Origin: Comamonadaceae bacterium
GTDB lineage: Bacteria > Pseudomonadota > Gammaproteobacteria > Burkholderiales > Burkholderiaceae_C
DNA: 53,657 nucleotides
Assembly: GCA_947455145.1 (NCBI GenBank)
Contig: CANGME010000021.1
Location: forward strand, 1-53,657
Direction: 5' to 3'
The first letter of the stretch is position 1. Each line of letters opens with the position of its first letter. The notes below the pieces were generated by a model, which saw nothing but the letters and a program-made list of their open reading frames with translations, was not told the origin of the DNA and searched no databases. Position numbers and translations under genes: made by a program. Of this stretch, positions 25,151-34,694 are shown in pieces.

Positions 25151-25849
25151 TTAGTCCAGCCAGTGGGTGAATTCTTCTGCCGGCACGCGCGGCGTGTAAA
25201 AGGTATTTACCAATGCGTTCTCGTCCGCATAGCCCAGCGCCATGCCACAGACCAGCATTTCATTGGGGCCCGCACCGATCAAGGGCATGATAATTTTGGA
25301 GAACCCATTCCAGGCCGCTTGCGGGCAGGTGTGCAAACCACGCGCACGCGCTGCCAGCATGAGGTTTTGCATGAACATGCCGTAGTCCATGAGGGAGCCC
25401 CGCCCCATCACCCGGTCTAGAGTAAACATGAGGCCGACCGGCGCGTCGAACAACTGGAAGTTGCGCTGATGCTGGGCGTGCATCTTGTCTTTGTCACCCT
25501 TCTCGATGCCAAGCAGCCCATACAGGCTCCAACCGTTTTCGCGGCGGCGGTCGATATAGGGGCTGACCCATTTCTGCGGGTAGTAATCGTATTCTTCACG
25601 GTAGTCTGCGGCCAAGGCTGGGTTGGCGCGCAGAGCATCGTGCGCGGCGCAGACTTGGCTCACCAACGCATCGCGCGTGGCCCCTTGCAGCACATAGACC
25701 TGCCAGGGCTGGGTGTTGGTGCCTGAGGGCGCACGACTGGCCAGTTGGATCAGCTCGGTGATGAGTGTGCGCGGTACGGGTTGCTGGTTGAATGCACGAA
25801 TGGACGTGCGCGAGTTGATGGCTTCATCGACGGACATAGGTGTTGTCAT
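25151..25849 (-). CDS. Nitroreductase family flavoprotein
   Basis: A 232-residue FMN-binding nitroreductase. FMN contacts are expected in NSRTSIRAF and ASRAPSGTNTQPWQVYVL, with GRGSLMDYGMFMQNLMLAARARGLHTCPQ and the terminal GMALGYADE loop. The middle DYYPQKWVSPYIDRRRENGW insertion is common in betaproteobacterial members. Reaction on the natural substrate is unknown; nitroaromatics or quinones are typical for the family. It starts close to the divergent phasin gene, and the first PhaR-type palindrome lies between them. Confidence 0.93.
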   Translation of the reverse strand: MTTPMSVDEAINSRTSIRAFNQQPVPRTLITELIQLASRAPSGTNTQPWQVYVLQGATRDALVSQVCAAHDALRANPALAADYREEYDYYPQKWVSPYIDRRRENGWSLYGLLGIEKGDKDKMHAQHQRNFQLFDAPVGLMFTLDRVMGRGSLMDYGMFMQNLMLAARARGLHTCPQAAWNGFSKIIMPLIGAGPNEMLVCGMALGYADENALVNTFYTPRVPAEEFTHWLD

Positions 25850-25956
25850 GCGGGTGTTTTCTTGTTTCGCTTGCTGGGCTTAATGTGAGCTTGTTGCGAC
25901 TGATTTTGCCAGCCTCCGAAAGTCGCCCAGTTGACTTTAAATTTCGATGACTCAAT

Positions 25957-26035
25957 TTTTTTGCTGCATTGCAGCAAAAAAGACTTGCAATCTGGCCTGA
26001 CGTCCTTACAATACGATTTATGTTGCAATGCAGCA
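25957..26035 (+). promoter_or_regulatory. Phasin promoter with two PhaR-type operators
   Basis: A perfect palindrome with 11-base arms TTTTTTGCTGC and GCAGCAAAAAA lies at 25957-25981; its core CTGCATTGCAG fits the CTGC-N3-GCAG pattern reported for PhaR. A second, one-mismatch copy TGTTGCAATGCAGCA is at 26021-26035. Between them are TTGCAA (25985-25990) and TACAAT (26007-26012) with 16-base spacing. Operators on both sides of a promoter fit repression that is relieved when PHB granules titrate PhaR. Confidence 0.75.
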
Positions 26036-26065
26036 TTATTATTAATCTACCCTAAGGAGTTTGAA

Positions 26066-26599
26066 ATGTTGACTGTTGAGCAAGTAATGGCCGCACATAA
26101 AGCAAATGTCGAAACCCTGTTTGGTCTGACCAACACCGCCTTTGAAGGCGTCGAGAAATTGGTTGAACTGAACCTGAGCGCTTCACGAGCTACCCTGTCT
26201 GATGCGGCCAACCAAGCCACCTCGGCCCTGAGCGTCAAAGATGCACAAGAGCTGTTGGCACTGCAATCGAGCCTGTTCCAGCCCTTGGCTGAAAAAACCG
26301 CCGCTTACAGCCGTCACCTGTATGACATCGCCAATGGCACCAGCGCCGAATTCAGCAAAGCTGTTGAAGCCCAAGCCAGCGAAGCTCAGAAAAAAATTCA
26401 AGACCTCGTTGAAAGCAGCACTGCAAACGCACCCGCTGGTTCTGACACCGCTGTGACCGCCATGAAAAGCGCCGTGGCTGCTGCAACCAATGCGATGGAG
26501 TCGGTTCAAAAATCTGTGAAACAAGCCACCGATTTGATGGAATCCAACTTCAAAGCAGCTACCGCCAACGCCGCCAAGCCTGCCGCGAAAAAGCGTTAA
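26066..26599 (+). CDS. phaP: Phasin, PHB granule-associated protein
   Basis: A 177-residue amphipathic, largely helical protein rich in Ala, Lys, Glu and Ser. It opens [41 protein letters not shown], the pattern of the Burkholderiales phasin family, and ends in a Lys/Ala-rich tail AKPAAKKR. Phasins coat polyhydroxybutyrate granules. ATG 26066 follows AAGGAG at 26053-26058. PhaR-type operators flank its promoter. No PHB synthase genes are in the window. Downstream is a short structured region ending in a strong terminator. Confidence 0.95.
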   Translation: MLTVEQVMAAHKANVETLFGLTNTAFEGVEKLVELNLSASRATLSDAANQATSALSVKDAQELLALQSSLFQPLAEKTAAYSRHLYDIANGTSAEFSKAVEAQASEAQKKIQDLVESSTANAPAGSDTAVTAMKSAVAAATNAMESVQKSVKQATDLMESNFKAATANAAKPAAKKR

Positions 26600-26634
26600 T
26601 TAAATTACAGAGTGCATTCAAGGGAAAACCCTTA

Positions 26635-26748
26635 TATAATTCACTCATCAGAAATCACTGATTTCTACCGGTTGTCTCCTCGGGTCTTTTCGTAACCTTC
26701 GGGTTCAGAGATCCTTCAAGGCCTCGTCTTCGGACGAGGCCTTTTTTT
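26635..26748 (+). ncRNA. Candidate small RNA downstream of the phasin gene
   Basis: A consensus -10 box TATAAT at 26635-26640 lies in the phasin 3' gap, followed by about 100 bases with no reading frame but three hairpins. Hairpin 1 is AGAAATCA/TGATTTCT (26650-26666), hairpin 2 is AACC-TTCG-GGTT (26694-26705), and the last is a terminator stem with TTCG tetraloop. The region between contains the pyrimidine-rich single strand GTCTCCTCGGGTCTTTTCG. No good -35 is present, so it may instead be a processed 3' UTR of the phasin mRNA. Confidence 0.45.
26718..26748 (+). terminator. Rho-independent terminator after phasin / candidate sRNA
   Basis: Stem GGCCTCGTC and GACGAGGCC closed by a TTCG tetraloop (26729-26732), followed by seven T. 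Confidence 0.95.
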
Positions 26749-26960
26749 ATTTGCTCGCATAAGTTATCCAGCAGTTGGCCCTTTCTTTTTAAATCAGTAA
26801 CTTACGCTGTTTTTTCAATAGGAAGAAAATTAGTCGAATCTAGTTTGGCGTGGATCCACTCACGAAGCCACCGACATAAACCGAGCTCAGTTAACCAAAT
26901 TGGACAGCATGCGGAACAGTAAGCACTTTCAGCCATTTTCCAACTTTGCTTAAATAGCAT
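26749..26960. other. Intergenic region with no recognised feature
   Basis: About 210 AT-rich bases between the phasin-side terminator and the end of cusA. I see no reading frame with family features, no clear hairpin plus T-run and no repeat. It marks the downstream edge of the copper efflux operon. Confidence 0.5.
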
Positions 26961-29900
26961 TCATGCTTGTGCAATCCGCCGCTTCATCAGCAGAAGCCAT
27001 ACCCCCGGAATCACAAGCATCGACAGGAGCGGCGCTGTCAACATACCGCCCACCATCGGTGCAGCAATGCGCTGCATGACTTCCGAGCCCGTTCCACCAC
27101 TCCATAGAATCGGCAACAACCCTGCAAGAATGACTGCCACTGTCATTGCCTTGGGCCGAACGCGATGGACGGCCCCTTCAGTAATTGCCTCTATTAATAA
27201 AGCCTCCGAGGGCTCTTTCCCCTCTGCCATGCGCCGCTCCCATGAGCCTTTCAGGTAAACGAGCATTACGACACCGAACTCAGCCGCAACGCCAGCTAGT
27301 GCGATGAACCCGACCACCGACGCCACGGAGATCGCATGCCCCAAGGACCAGATGAGCCAGAAACCACCTGTGAGTGCAAAGGGAACTACCAGAAGGATGA
27401 GCAGCGCTTCGTCCAGACGGCGAAACGTCAGATACAGCAACAAAAAGATGATGGTCAGCGTGAATGGCACAACTACAGTCAGTCGCTGGGAAGCACGCTC
27501 CAGATATTCAAACTGCCCCGACCAGCCAATGGAATAGCCGGCCGGAAGTTTCACCTCTTTGGTGACGCGCTGCTGCATCTCTGTCACTGCCGACTTTAGG
27601 TCCCGACCGTGCAGGTCCACGTAGACCCAGCCTGAGAGCCTGGCGTTTTCACTGCGCAACATGGGCGGGCCGTCATCGAACTTGATGGTGGCCAAGTCGC
27701 CCAATCTCAACTGCGCTCCTTTCTCGGTAACAAAGGGCAGGCTCCGCAGCTTTTCCAGCGAGTCTCTGAGTTCTCTTGGGTAGCGAACGTTGATGGGAAA
27801 CCTCTGGCGACCTTCCACCACTTCACCCACGTTGTCGCCACCTATTGCCGATGACACCAGTGTTTGGATATCCGCAACGCTGAGACCGTAGCGGGCGGCT
27901 GCGGCGCGGTCGATAGTGATGTCAATATACCGACCGCCCACCAGGCGCTCCGCGAGTGCTGAGGTCACGCCAGGCACGTCCTTGACGGTTCTTTCAACCT
28001 CGCCAGCCAAGCGGTCGATGACGACAAGGTCGGGCCCCGCTACTTTGATGCCCACAGGGCTCTTGATGCCGGTGGCCAACATATCGATGCGATTACGGAT
28101 GGGTGGCACCCATATGTTCGACAGGCCCGGCACCTTCACTGCTTTGTCCAATTCCTCCACCAGCTTGTCGGGTGTCATGCCCTCGCGCCACTCTTCGCGA
28201 GGCTTGAACTGCACGGTTGTCTCAAACATTTCCATTGGTGCCGGATCGGTCGCTGTCTCTGCTCTGCCGGCCTTACCGAAGACTCGGGCGACTTCGGGGA
28301 CGGTCTTAATCATGCGGTCCGTCTGTTGAAGCAGCTCTGACGCCTTTGCTGCTGAGAGACCAGGCAAGGCAGATGGCATGTACAGCAAGTCGCCCTCATC
28401 CATGGGCGGCATGAACTCGCCTCCGAGCTGGGACAGTGGGAACGCCGCACTCAGCAATGCAACTAATGACATAGCCACCGTGACCTTAGGAAAGCACAAC
28501 ACCAGGGCAAGTACCGGCCGATACAGCGCAATCAATACTCTGTTGATGGGGTTGGACTGCTCTTTTGGAATGCGGCCGCGAATCAGGTAACCCATCAACA
28601 CCGGAACTAGTGTCACAGCCAGTGCCGCAGCTGCTGCCATGGCATAGGTCTTTGTGAATGCCAGGGGTGCAAATAACCGCCCCTCCTGGGCTTCCAGCGT
28701 GAATACTGGTATGAACGATAGCGTAATGATGAGCAGCGAAAAAAACAGCGCAGGCCCGACCTCGACTGCTGCCTCCGTCACCACGGACCAACGCTCACTG
28801 GGAGTCAGGTCCTGGTGCGGATGCGTATCACCCCAGGCTTCCAGGTGCTTATGAGCGTTTTCAATCATCACCACGGCTGCATCCACCATCGCACCGATAG
28901 CAATCGCGATACCACCGAGAGACATGACGTTGGCGTTGACACCCTGGTAGCGCATCACGATAAAGGCAGCCAGGATGCCCACCGGTAATGACACGACTGC
29001 AACCAGCGACGAGCGAAGATGGAACAGGAACAGCAGGCAGACCACCGCTACCACGATGAACTCTTCGATGAGCTTGTACTGCAAGTTGGCAACTGCGCGT
29101 TCAATCAATTGTGAGCGGTCATAGGTCGTAACGATTTCCACCCCTGACGGCAGGCTGCCCTTGAGTTGCTCTAACTTGGTTTTGACGGCCTGAATAGTCT
29201 CCAGTGCGTTCTTACCAGTGCGCATGACAATGACACCACCGGCTACTTCACCTTCGCCATCCAGCTCGGCAATGCCGCGGCGCATCTCAGGTCCGACTTG
29301 GATGCGGGCTACATCACCCAAGCGCACGGGTACCCCTTGGGCAGAAGCACTGAGCGGGATATTGCGAAAGTCATCCAGACTGGCAAGGTAACCTTTGGCG
29401 CGGACCATGTACTCGGCCTCGGCCAACTCAATGACAGCGCCGCCGGTTTCCTGGTTGGAGCGCCGGATGGCATCCATCACCTTGGCATGAGGGATTCCGT
29501 AGGAGAGCAGCAGGCTGGGGTCGAGCACTATCTGGTATTGGCGCACCATACCACCTAGGCTGGCGACTTCCGCCACGTTGGTAACTGACTTCAGTTCAAA
29601 CTTCAAGAACCAGTCTTGCAGTGCACGCAGCTGCCCCAAATCCAGGTGGCCGCTACGGTCCACCAGCGCGTATTCGTAAATCCAGCCCACACCCGTTGCA
29701 TCCGGTCCGAGTGATGCTGTGGCACCAGGAGGTAACTTGGATTGCACTTGGTTGAGATACTCCAGCACCCGGGAGCGGGCCCAATACAGGTCCGTTCCAT
29801 CGTCGAACAATACATAGACAAATGAGTCACCGAAGAACGAGTAGCCTCGGACGGTTTTGGCACCAGGCACTGACATCATGGTGGTGGTCAGTGGGTAGGT

Positions 29901-30095
29901 GATTTGGTTCTCCACCAACTGCGGCGCCTGCCCTGGATAGCTGGTGCGAATGATGACCTGCACATCAGACAAGTCTGGCAAGGCGTCCAGAGGTGTTCGG
30001 ATCAGCGACCCAATGCCTGCAGCTAAAAGCAAAGCGGTGGCCAAGAGTACCAGGAACCGGTTGGCGACGGACCAGCGAATGATTTTTGCAATCAT
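26961..30095 (-). CDS. cusA: Heavy-metal efflux RND pump, CusA/CzcA family
   Basis: A 1044-residue inner-membrane proton-driven pump. The start [27 protein letters not shown], the periplasmic [23 protein letters not shown] and GASMVDAAVV-type TM4 sequence ([16 protein letters not shown]) are typical of HME-RND proteins. Twelve TM segments in two halves are visible, with large periplasmic loops containing Met-bearing stretches such as [11 protein letters not shown]. Cus-type pumps export Cu(I) and Ag(I); similarity to the monovalent branch is supported by the CusF domain in the adaptor. The start overlaps the cusB stop by four bases. Confidence 0.94.
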   Translation of the reverse strand: MIAKIIRWSVANRFLVLLATALLLAAGIGSLIRTPLDALPDLSDVQVIIRTSYPGQAPQLVENQITYPLTTTMMSVPGAKTVRGYSFFGDSFVYVLFDDGTDLYWARSRVLEYLNQVQSKLPPGATASLGPDATGVGWIYEYALVDRSGHLDLGQLRALQDWFLKFELKSVTNVAEVASLGGMVRQYQIVLDPSLLLSYGIPHAKVMDAIRRSNQETGGAVIELAEAEYMVRAKGYLASLDDFRNIPLSASAQGVPVRLGDVARIQVGPEMRRGIAELDGEGEVAGGVIVMRTGKNALETIQAVKTKLEQLKGSLPSGVEIVTTYDRSQLIERAVANLQYKLIEEFIVVAVVCLLFLFHLRSSLVAVVSLPVGILAAFIVMRYQGVNANVMSLGGIAIAIGAMVDAAVVMIENAHKHLEAWGDTHPHQDLTPSERWSVVTEAAVEVGPALFFSLLIITLSFIPVFTLEAQEGRLFAPLAFTKTYAMAAAAALAVTLVPVLMGYLIRGRIPKEQSNPINRVLIALYRPVLALVLCFPKVTVAMSLVALLSAAFPLSQLGGEFMPPMDEGDLLYMPSALPGLSAAKASELLQQTDRMIKTVPEVARVFGKAGRAETATDPAPMEMFETTVQFKPREEWREGMTPDKLVEELDKAVKVPGLSNIWVPPIRNRIDMLATGIKSPVGIKVAGPDLVVIDRLAGEVERTVKDVPGVTSALAERLVGGRYIDITIDRAAAARYGLSVADIQTLVSSAIGGDNVGEVVEGRQRFPINVRYPRELRDSLEKLRSLPFVTEKGAQLRLGDLATIKFDDGPPMLRSENARLSGWVYVDLHGRDLKSAVTEMQQRVTKEVKLPAGYSIGWSGQFEYLERASQRLTVVVPFTLTIIFLLLYLTFRRLDEALLILLVVPFALTGGFWLIWSLGHAISVASVVGFIALAGVAAEFGVVMLVYLKGSWERRMAEGKEPSEALLIEAITEGAVHRVRPKAMTVAVILAGLLPILWSGGTGSEVMQRIAAPMVGGMLTAPLLSMLVIPGVWLLLMKRRIAQA

Positions 30096-31591
30096 GGTTT
30101 GGCTCCACCCATTGCAAGTGTGATGCGTTCCAACTGGTAGGCATCGCCTTGTTGATTGAACTCGAACGTCACCCGCGAGCCATGCTTCAGGCCTTTTGGC
30201 AGCCCATCTTTAGGTGCCTTGAACCCCATGGTCATGGCACCCCACTGGATGGAGGCAATGGGGCCATGGGAAATGGTCACCTCATCTTTGTCAATCGCGA
30301 CCACCCTGCCCGACCCACTGTGCATTTGCGCGTTAGCCACCGGAGGAGAACTGGTATTGAGACGACTCAGCCCGGATTTAAGACTGGCCTCTGAATCCAG
30401 AAGGAACTGACCTGAGGCCACCACTTTCTGACCTTCAAACAGTCCAGACCTGACCTCAACGTCTGTACCAATTTCACGTCCAAGTTGAATTTCAACGGAG
30501 GCGTACTTGCCGTCTGAGACCGCCACGATGACGACGTTGCGCTTGCCGGTGGCAATCACTGCCTCTTGTGGAATTACCAGTGTCTGAGCGGTGGATGATT
30601 GCTTGAAAACAACTCGCACGAACATGCCGGGCTTGAGCATCAGGCCAGGGTTGCGCAGCTCGATACGGGCTTTTATCGTGCGTGTGGCCGGATCTACATC
30701 AGGCAGGATGGCAGAGAGCTTGCCCGCAATGGGGTCTTGTAGTCCCGTGACTTGAACTTCGGCATCACTTCCAACACGAATCTGCGAGGCAACCGCCTCG
30801 GGCACGTCGGCCATGGCCCAGACAGTATTCAAGTCCAAGATGCGGAACATGGTCATGCCAGGCGTGACCATGGCGCCATCACGCACGCCAAGCTCTGCGA
30901 CCACGCCCGACCTTGGTGATGTCATCGTAAATCGCGTCTGCGCCGTACCTGACTGCTCCGAGTTGGCCACTACATCCTCAGGGATTGAGAGTAGGCGCAA
31001 TCGTGCACGGGCTGCGTCTACAAGCGTGGTGTCCGCTTGGGCTTTGCGGATGCCCAGGTACTCCTCCAGCGCGGCGCCCCATTCCGGCGCATAGATGGTT
31101 GCAAGTGCCTGGCCTTTACGGACCGGGTCAAAGGCCGCGCGGACCTGAAGCTTTTCGATATAGCCGGCTACGCGGGACTGAACGACCTCGGTGCCTCGCT
31201 CGTTCTGGGTAAGGACGCCCACTGCTTCCAGCCGCGACTGCACGTCCGCTTTGCGGACGATGGCAGTGCGGATGCCGAGGTTTTGTGCAACACCGGGGGC
31301 AACGGATACGCCATTGCCTGCCGCCTCATCCGCATAAACCGGGACGAGTTGCATGTCCATGAAGGGTGACTTGCCGGGCTTGTCGAACTTGGTCGTCGGC
31401 ACCATGGGGTCGTGCCAGTAGAGTACAAGGCGGCCCGTCTTCGGGTCCAGCTTGGAAAACGCAAGGTCTGGGGTCGACGTGCTATCGGTGGAGGCCATTA
31501 CTTCGGCGCGCCGTGTTCCCAGTTGGTAGGAGCCAATGGCGATGACAGCGCCAACGGCAATGCCGAACACGATGAGAGTCGTTGTTTTCAT
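30092..31591 (-). CDS. cusB: RND periplasmic adaptor CusB with fused CusF domain
   Basis: A 499-residue membrane-fusion protein. Order: N-terminal anchor ([20 protein letters not shown]), a heavy-metal-binding domain with YWHDPMVP and [14 protein letters not shown], then barrel-sandwich and helical hairpin parts ([36 protein letters not shown]). A C-terminal CusF-like domain spans about residues 430-495 with [17 protein letters not shown] and [10 protein letters not shown], giving the His, Trp and two Met ligands used by CusF for Cu(I)/Ag(I). In E. coli CusF is a separate chaperone. ATG 31591 is chosen at the start of the signal/anchor. Overlaps cusC and cusA by four bases each. Confidence 0.94.
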   Translation of the reverse strand: MKTTTLIVFGIAVGAVIAIGSYQLGTRRAEVMASTDSTSTPDLAFSKLDPKTGRLVLYWHDPMVPTTKFDKPGKSPFMDMQLVPVYADEAAGNGVSVAPGVAQNLGIRTAIVRKADVQSRLEAVGVLTQNERGTEVVQSRVAGYIEKLQVRAAFDPVRKGQALATIYAPEWGAALEEYLGIRKAQADTTLVDAARARLRLLSIPEDVVANSEQSGTAQTRFTMTSPRSGVVAELGVRDGAMVTPGMTMFRILDLNTVWAMADVPEAVASQIRVGSDAEVQVTGLQDPIAGKLSAILPDVDPATRTIKARIELRNPGLMLKPGMFVRVVFKQSSTAQTLVIPQEAVIATGKRNVVIVAVSDGKYASVEIQLGREIGTDVEVRSGLFEGQKVVASGQFLLDSEASLKSGLSRLNTSSPPVANAQMHSGSGRVVAIDKDEVTISHGPIASIQWGAMTMGFKAPKDGLPKGLKHGSRVTFEFNQQGDAYQLERITLAMGGAKP

Positions 31592-32862
31592 GGTTGTGCT
31601 CCTTCGGCGTAGACGTATTGCAGTTGGGCCCAAAGTCGAGCCGTTTCTCTTTCCAGGTCCAGCAACTGGAGTTGCGCCTCTACTTCGGCGCGGCGGGCTT
31701 CAAGAACGATGGCCAGGTTGCCTTGACCTCCACGATAGGCAGCGAGGGTTAAGTCGATGCGTTGCCGCACGACGGGCAGCAATGCGGTGGCAAGCGTCTT
31801 GCGACGCGCAATAAGGCTTTGCCACTCCGTGTAGCTGGACGCCATGTTGGCTTGGGCCTCTCGCACAATGTCTTCATGCATCGCATGAGCCTGCTCCACC
31901 TGGGCCTGCTTGGCGGAAATGTCGCGGTCTTGCTTGTTGGCGGCATTGGTGAACAGGGGGATGTTCACTCCCACAGAAACCATGTTGGAATACGCACTGC
32001 CTCGCTGGCTGTACGAAACTTCCCAGCTCCAGTTTGGCTTTTTCGCAGCTTGGGTAATTTCCAGGTCGGCTTGGGACATATCTCGCTCTCTGGCGTGTTC
32101 GAGCACCGCAGGGGCATTAGAGGCAATCTCTGGGTTGGCAAGGTCTATAGCCAGCTTTTCGATGTCAGGTGAATTTCCAGATGGTCTGCTCGCATCTGGA
32201 CCTAGCCACCTCTTCAGGGTGAGGCCAGCCAAGCGTTCTTGCTTTTTGGCTACTTGCAGGCGATCTTGGGTCTGCAGGAGGGCCGCGGTGGCCACTGACA
32301 GCTCGGATGCCGCGGCCTTGCCTGCTCGCAATTGGGAGTCGAAGGTCCGTAGTTGAAGATCGATCTCTGCCTCAAGCGCCTTTAGCAGCGCCTGAGACTT
32401 GGTGGCGTAGTAGCGGCCCACCCATGCAGCGGCGACATCCCGACGAATATCTGCGGCCAGGCTGCGCTGTGCAGCTGTCTGACGCTGCGCATCCAGCTCC
32501 ATGCGGCGCCGCACCAACCCACGCTTTTCTTCCGACACAAATTCCTGCGCAATACCGATGCGACGTTGTGTCATGAAGTCGTTGGTCAGACGCCAACTAT
32601 CCGGGCCTGTGACCGGTAAGTTGTCTACACCCAGCCGCAATACGGGGTCGGGAAGTTGGCTGCCAACAATGGCAGCCTCCTGCGAGGCTTTGATGCCTTG
32701 CGATGCGGCGCTCAGGGACGGCGACCTCGTCGTGGCGATGCTCAGCGCCTCATCAAGTGAAAGCGGTACGAAAGACTGAGCATGTGAGATCGATATTGAT
32801 GCAAGCGACCAGAGAATAGCCCGGCCAATGCTGCACATAGCATTTTGAAAAGAAAAAGACAT
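31588..32862 (-). CDS. cusC: TolC-family outer-membrane efflux protein, CusC-like
   Basis: A 424-residue outer-membrane factor with a signal peptide (the residues before SHAQSFVPLSL). Two repeats of long alpha-helical hairpins alternate with beta strands: LSLDEALSIATTRSPSLSAASQGIKASQEAAIVGSQ and a later half ending WQSLIARRKTLATALLPVVRQRIDLTLAAYRGGQGNLAIVLEARR, the usual end motif. It forms the outer-membrane duct of the Cus complex. First structural gene of the cus set, 75 bases downstream of the small Met/Cys protein. Confidence 0.92.
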   Translation of the reverse strand: MSFSFQNAMCSIGRAILWSLASISISHAQSFVPLSLDEALSIATTRSPSLSAASQGIKASQEAAIVGSQLPDPVLRLGVDNLPVTGPDSWRLTNDFMTQRRIGIAQEFVSEEKRGLVRRRMELDAQRQTAAQRSLAADIRRDVAAAWVGRYYATKSQALLKALEAEIDLQLRTFDSQLRAGKAAASELSVATAALLQTQDRLQVAKKQERLAGLTLKRWLGPDASRPSGNSPDIEKLAIDLANPEIASNAPAVLEHARERDMSQADLEITQAAKKPNWSWEVSYSQRGSAYSNMVSVGVNIPLFTNAANKQDRDISAKQAQVEQAHAMHEDIVREAQANMASSYTEWQSLIARRKTLATALLPVVRQRIDLTLAAYRGGQGNLAIVLEARRAEVEAQLQLLDLERETARLWAQLQYVYAEGAQP

Positions 32863-32937
32863 GACAACTCCAGAAGCACGAGGCGACGTTCGCCAGACGA
32901 CGCGGGGCTACCGCGTCACTTTGTATTCAGGAGTTGG

Positions 32938-33336
32938 TCAAAGACGCAGCCGACCGGTGCGTAAGTAGGGAGGCGTGGATGCAGTTCGGACCAACGGCTC
33001 TGTCCGCAAATCAACTTCGTAGGATGGCGCGAAAGAAGCAAGAGACGGTAGAACAAGAAATAGGACAAGTGCTGGTTGAAAGTCAAGAACTTGAACCGAA
33101 GAAACACTCTTGTGGCCCTGGTCACAGTGCTGAACACAGAGTGCCGACCGACCGGCTTCTTGCTTCACGCCCATTTCTGCACACGGCATGCCTTCCATAT
33201 CAGCCGCCATTTCCGTAGTCTGTTGCCCACCAAGCGTGGTCAGAAGCGGGCACGCGTAGGCCGACAGCGCCAGTTGGGAAAAGACGATTCCCATTAGCGC
33301 AATCCAGGCGAACAGTGATTTTCGGAAGACTTTCAT
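32938..33336 (-). CDS. Small secreted Met/Cys/His-rich protein, copper-linked
   Basis: A 132-residue protein not assigned to a named family. It has an N-terminal signal/anchor (FAWIALMGIVFSQLALSAYA) followed by CPLL, a Met/Glu-rich stretch MAADMEGMPCAEM, and CVQHCDQGH, then a second hydrophobic segment (PALVLFLVLPSLASFA) and an Arg-rich tail. Cys, Met and His in this pattern suit binding of soft metals such as Cu(I) in the periplasm. It is the first gene before cusC. Similar short proteins head copper operons in other betaproteobacteria, but function is inferred from context only. Confidence 0.7.
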   Translation of the reverse strand: MKVFRKSLFAWIALMGIVFSQLALSAYACPLLTTLGGQQTTEMAADMEGMPCAEMGVKQEAGRSALCVQHCDQGHKSVSSVQVLDFQPALVLFLVLPSLASFAPSYEVDLRTEPLVRTASTPPYLRTGRLRL

Positions 33337-33385
33337 TTGTTGAAACGATTGTAATGACCCTGTTTTAAATGCTCCCTATAAGGAC

Positions 33386-33604
33386 TTATGCATCTGCCGT
33401 CCTAAGGTACTGAGCTATTTCGTCAGTAACCAAAACCGCAATCTTGTAGGAATACTGTCCAATCTCGGGTTGAAGCAGCTTTATGTGCTCTGGTCAGCGC
33501 TGGATTTCACCTGTAAGCATGGCTCGCTCGTTCAGGAACCATTTGATTACAGGCGCAGTTTTCTCCGGATTTGGGACGTGAATTGTGACTTTTTGAGGGC
33601 TCAT
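33386..33604 (-). pseudogene. Small ORF interrupted by one TGA, unknown function
   Basis: On the minus strand an ATG at 33604 opens MSPQKVTIHVPNPEKTAPVIKWFLNERAMLTGEIQR, then TGA (33496-33494), then the same frame continues PEHIKLLQPEIGQYSYKIAVLVTDEIAQYLRTADA to TAA at 33388-33386. Both halves look protein-like. One substitution (TGA to TGG) would give an intact protein of about 72 residues. I do not recognise the family. There is nothing else of note in the 33605-33704 part of this gap. Confidence 0.4.
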
Positions 33605-33704
33605 AAGGGTTAAGTTGCCCCCTGTAAAGCGACTTCAACCAGAAATGCTCAAAAAGCAACAAACCAGCGCCCTAGTTCAGCGGAGGGGCCAACTGCTGGG
33701 TAAC

Positions 33705-34664
33705 TCATTTGCTCGCGGCATCTATCGCCGCTTTGAGTTGCGACAGGCGTTGCAACATAGCCTCTCTGCCAGCCAAAATCGATCTTCTGCGGGCGGTGAA
33801 ATCAGCGCTGGAGACGCCATTGAGTGCGGGTCGAACGACTACCTCGGCATCTCTCAACTCCAGTGTGTTGATGCTCTTGCCCATGATGGTGAAGGTTTGC
33901 ATCAAAATCTGCAGCGTATCGCCTGCCGGGTTGGACTCCGGGGCGCTCGATATGTCCACCGCAATTACCAAATCAGCGCCCATTTGCCGGGCGTAGCGAA
34001 CCGGCACGGGGGAAACCAAGCCACCGTCCACGTAGTCCCGCCCCGCGATTCGTACGGGTTGAAAAATGGCCGGTACAGCGCTAGATGCCCTAACGGCTGT
34101 GGCCGTATCGCCGCGCTGAAACAAGACGCCAAGGCCGCTGTGGAGATCCGTCGCAACGATGCCCAGTGGCAGAGCCATGTCTTCGATCAGTCGGCCGCTG
34201 ACAGCAGTTTGAACGTAACGCGCCAAGGCCTCGCCCCTGAGCATGCCGCGGCTGAAGATGGGGAGTGTCCAGTCTGCGAAAGTGGCCTCGTCCATGGCCT
34301 CGGCCAACTGTTGCAACTGGGTGGGCGACTTGCCGCTGGCGTACAGGGCCGCAACGAGACTACCCGCAGATGTGCCCGTTACGAGAGTGGGCCTGATTCC
34401 CGCCTCTTCCAACACTTGGATGACGCCAATGTGGGCAAACCCCCTGGCCGCACCCCCACCTAAGGCCAAGCCTATTTTGGGTGGTTTTTTGGGCGTGACA
34501 ACGCTAATGGGGCTTGTTGTGTCTGGTTTTGTAGGTGAAGGGCTTGAGGCGCAACCTGCAAGAACCCCAAGTCCAATAACCATCAAAATCAATGTCCAAA
34601 TTAAGGAGGTGTTTTGCGGGTTTTTACTTTTGTTATTGCGAATGATTCTTGTTTGGTTTATCAT
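33705..34664 (-). CDS. Patatin-like phospholipase, lipoprotein
   Basis: A 319-residue patatin-domain serine hydrolase. A lipoprotein signal (LILMVIGLGVLAGC) with the cysteine at about residue 38 follows a positively charged N-terminus. The oxyanion motif is LALGGGAARGFAHIGV, the nucleophile is in VTGTSAGSLVAAL, and the catalytic Asp is in YVDGGLVSPVPV. Bacterial members hydrolyse phospholipids or acyl esters, sometimes at the envelope (RssA-like). The start gives a 30-base gap to the divergent iron receptor gene, so a Fur-like site lies within its first codons. Confidence 0.92.
   Translation of the reverse strand: MINQTRIIRNNKSKNPQNTSLIWTLILMVIGLGVLAGCASSPSPTKPDTTSPISVVTPKKPPKIGLALGGGAARGFAHIGVIQVLEEAGIRPTLVTGTSAGSLVAALYASGKSPTQLQQLAEAMDEATFADWTLPIFSRGMLRGEALARYVQTAVSGRLIEDMALPLGIVATDLHSGLGVLFQRGDTATAVRASSAVPAIFQPVRIAGRDYVDGGLVSPVPVRYARQMGADLVIAVDISSAPESNPAGDTLQILMQTFTIMGKSINTLELRDAEVVVRPALNGVSSADFTARRRSILAGREAMLQRLSQLKAAIDAASK
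34637..34651. promoter_or_regulatory. Weak Fur-box-like site
   Basis: TGCGAATGATTCTTG matches 9 of the 14 specified positions of the 7-1-7 Fur pattern TGATAAT-N-ATTATCA. It lies about 45 bases upstream of the iron receptor start, where a Fur operator is expected. Confidence 0.35.
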
Positions 34665-34694
34665 TGACTCATCTATTCTTAAAGGGTAATCCGA

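Noticed and set aside
33494-33496. In-frame TGA considered as selenocysteine or read-through codon
   Set aside because: No SECIS-like hairpin directly after the TGA and no Sec/Cys-type family context; a nonsense mutation is simpler.
33615-34463. 282-codon open frame on the plus strand
   Set aside because: It is the complement of the patatin gene, which has clear GGGAARG, GTSAG and DGG motifs.
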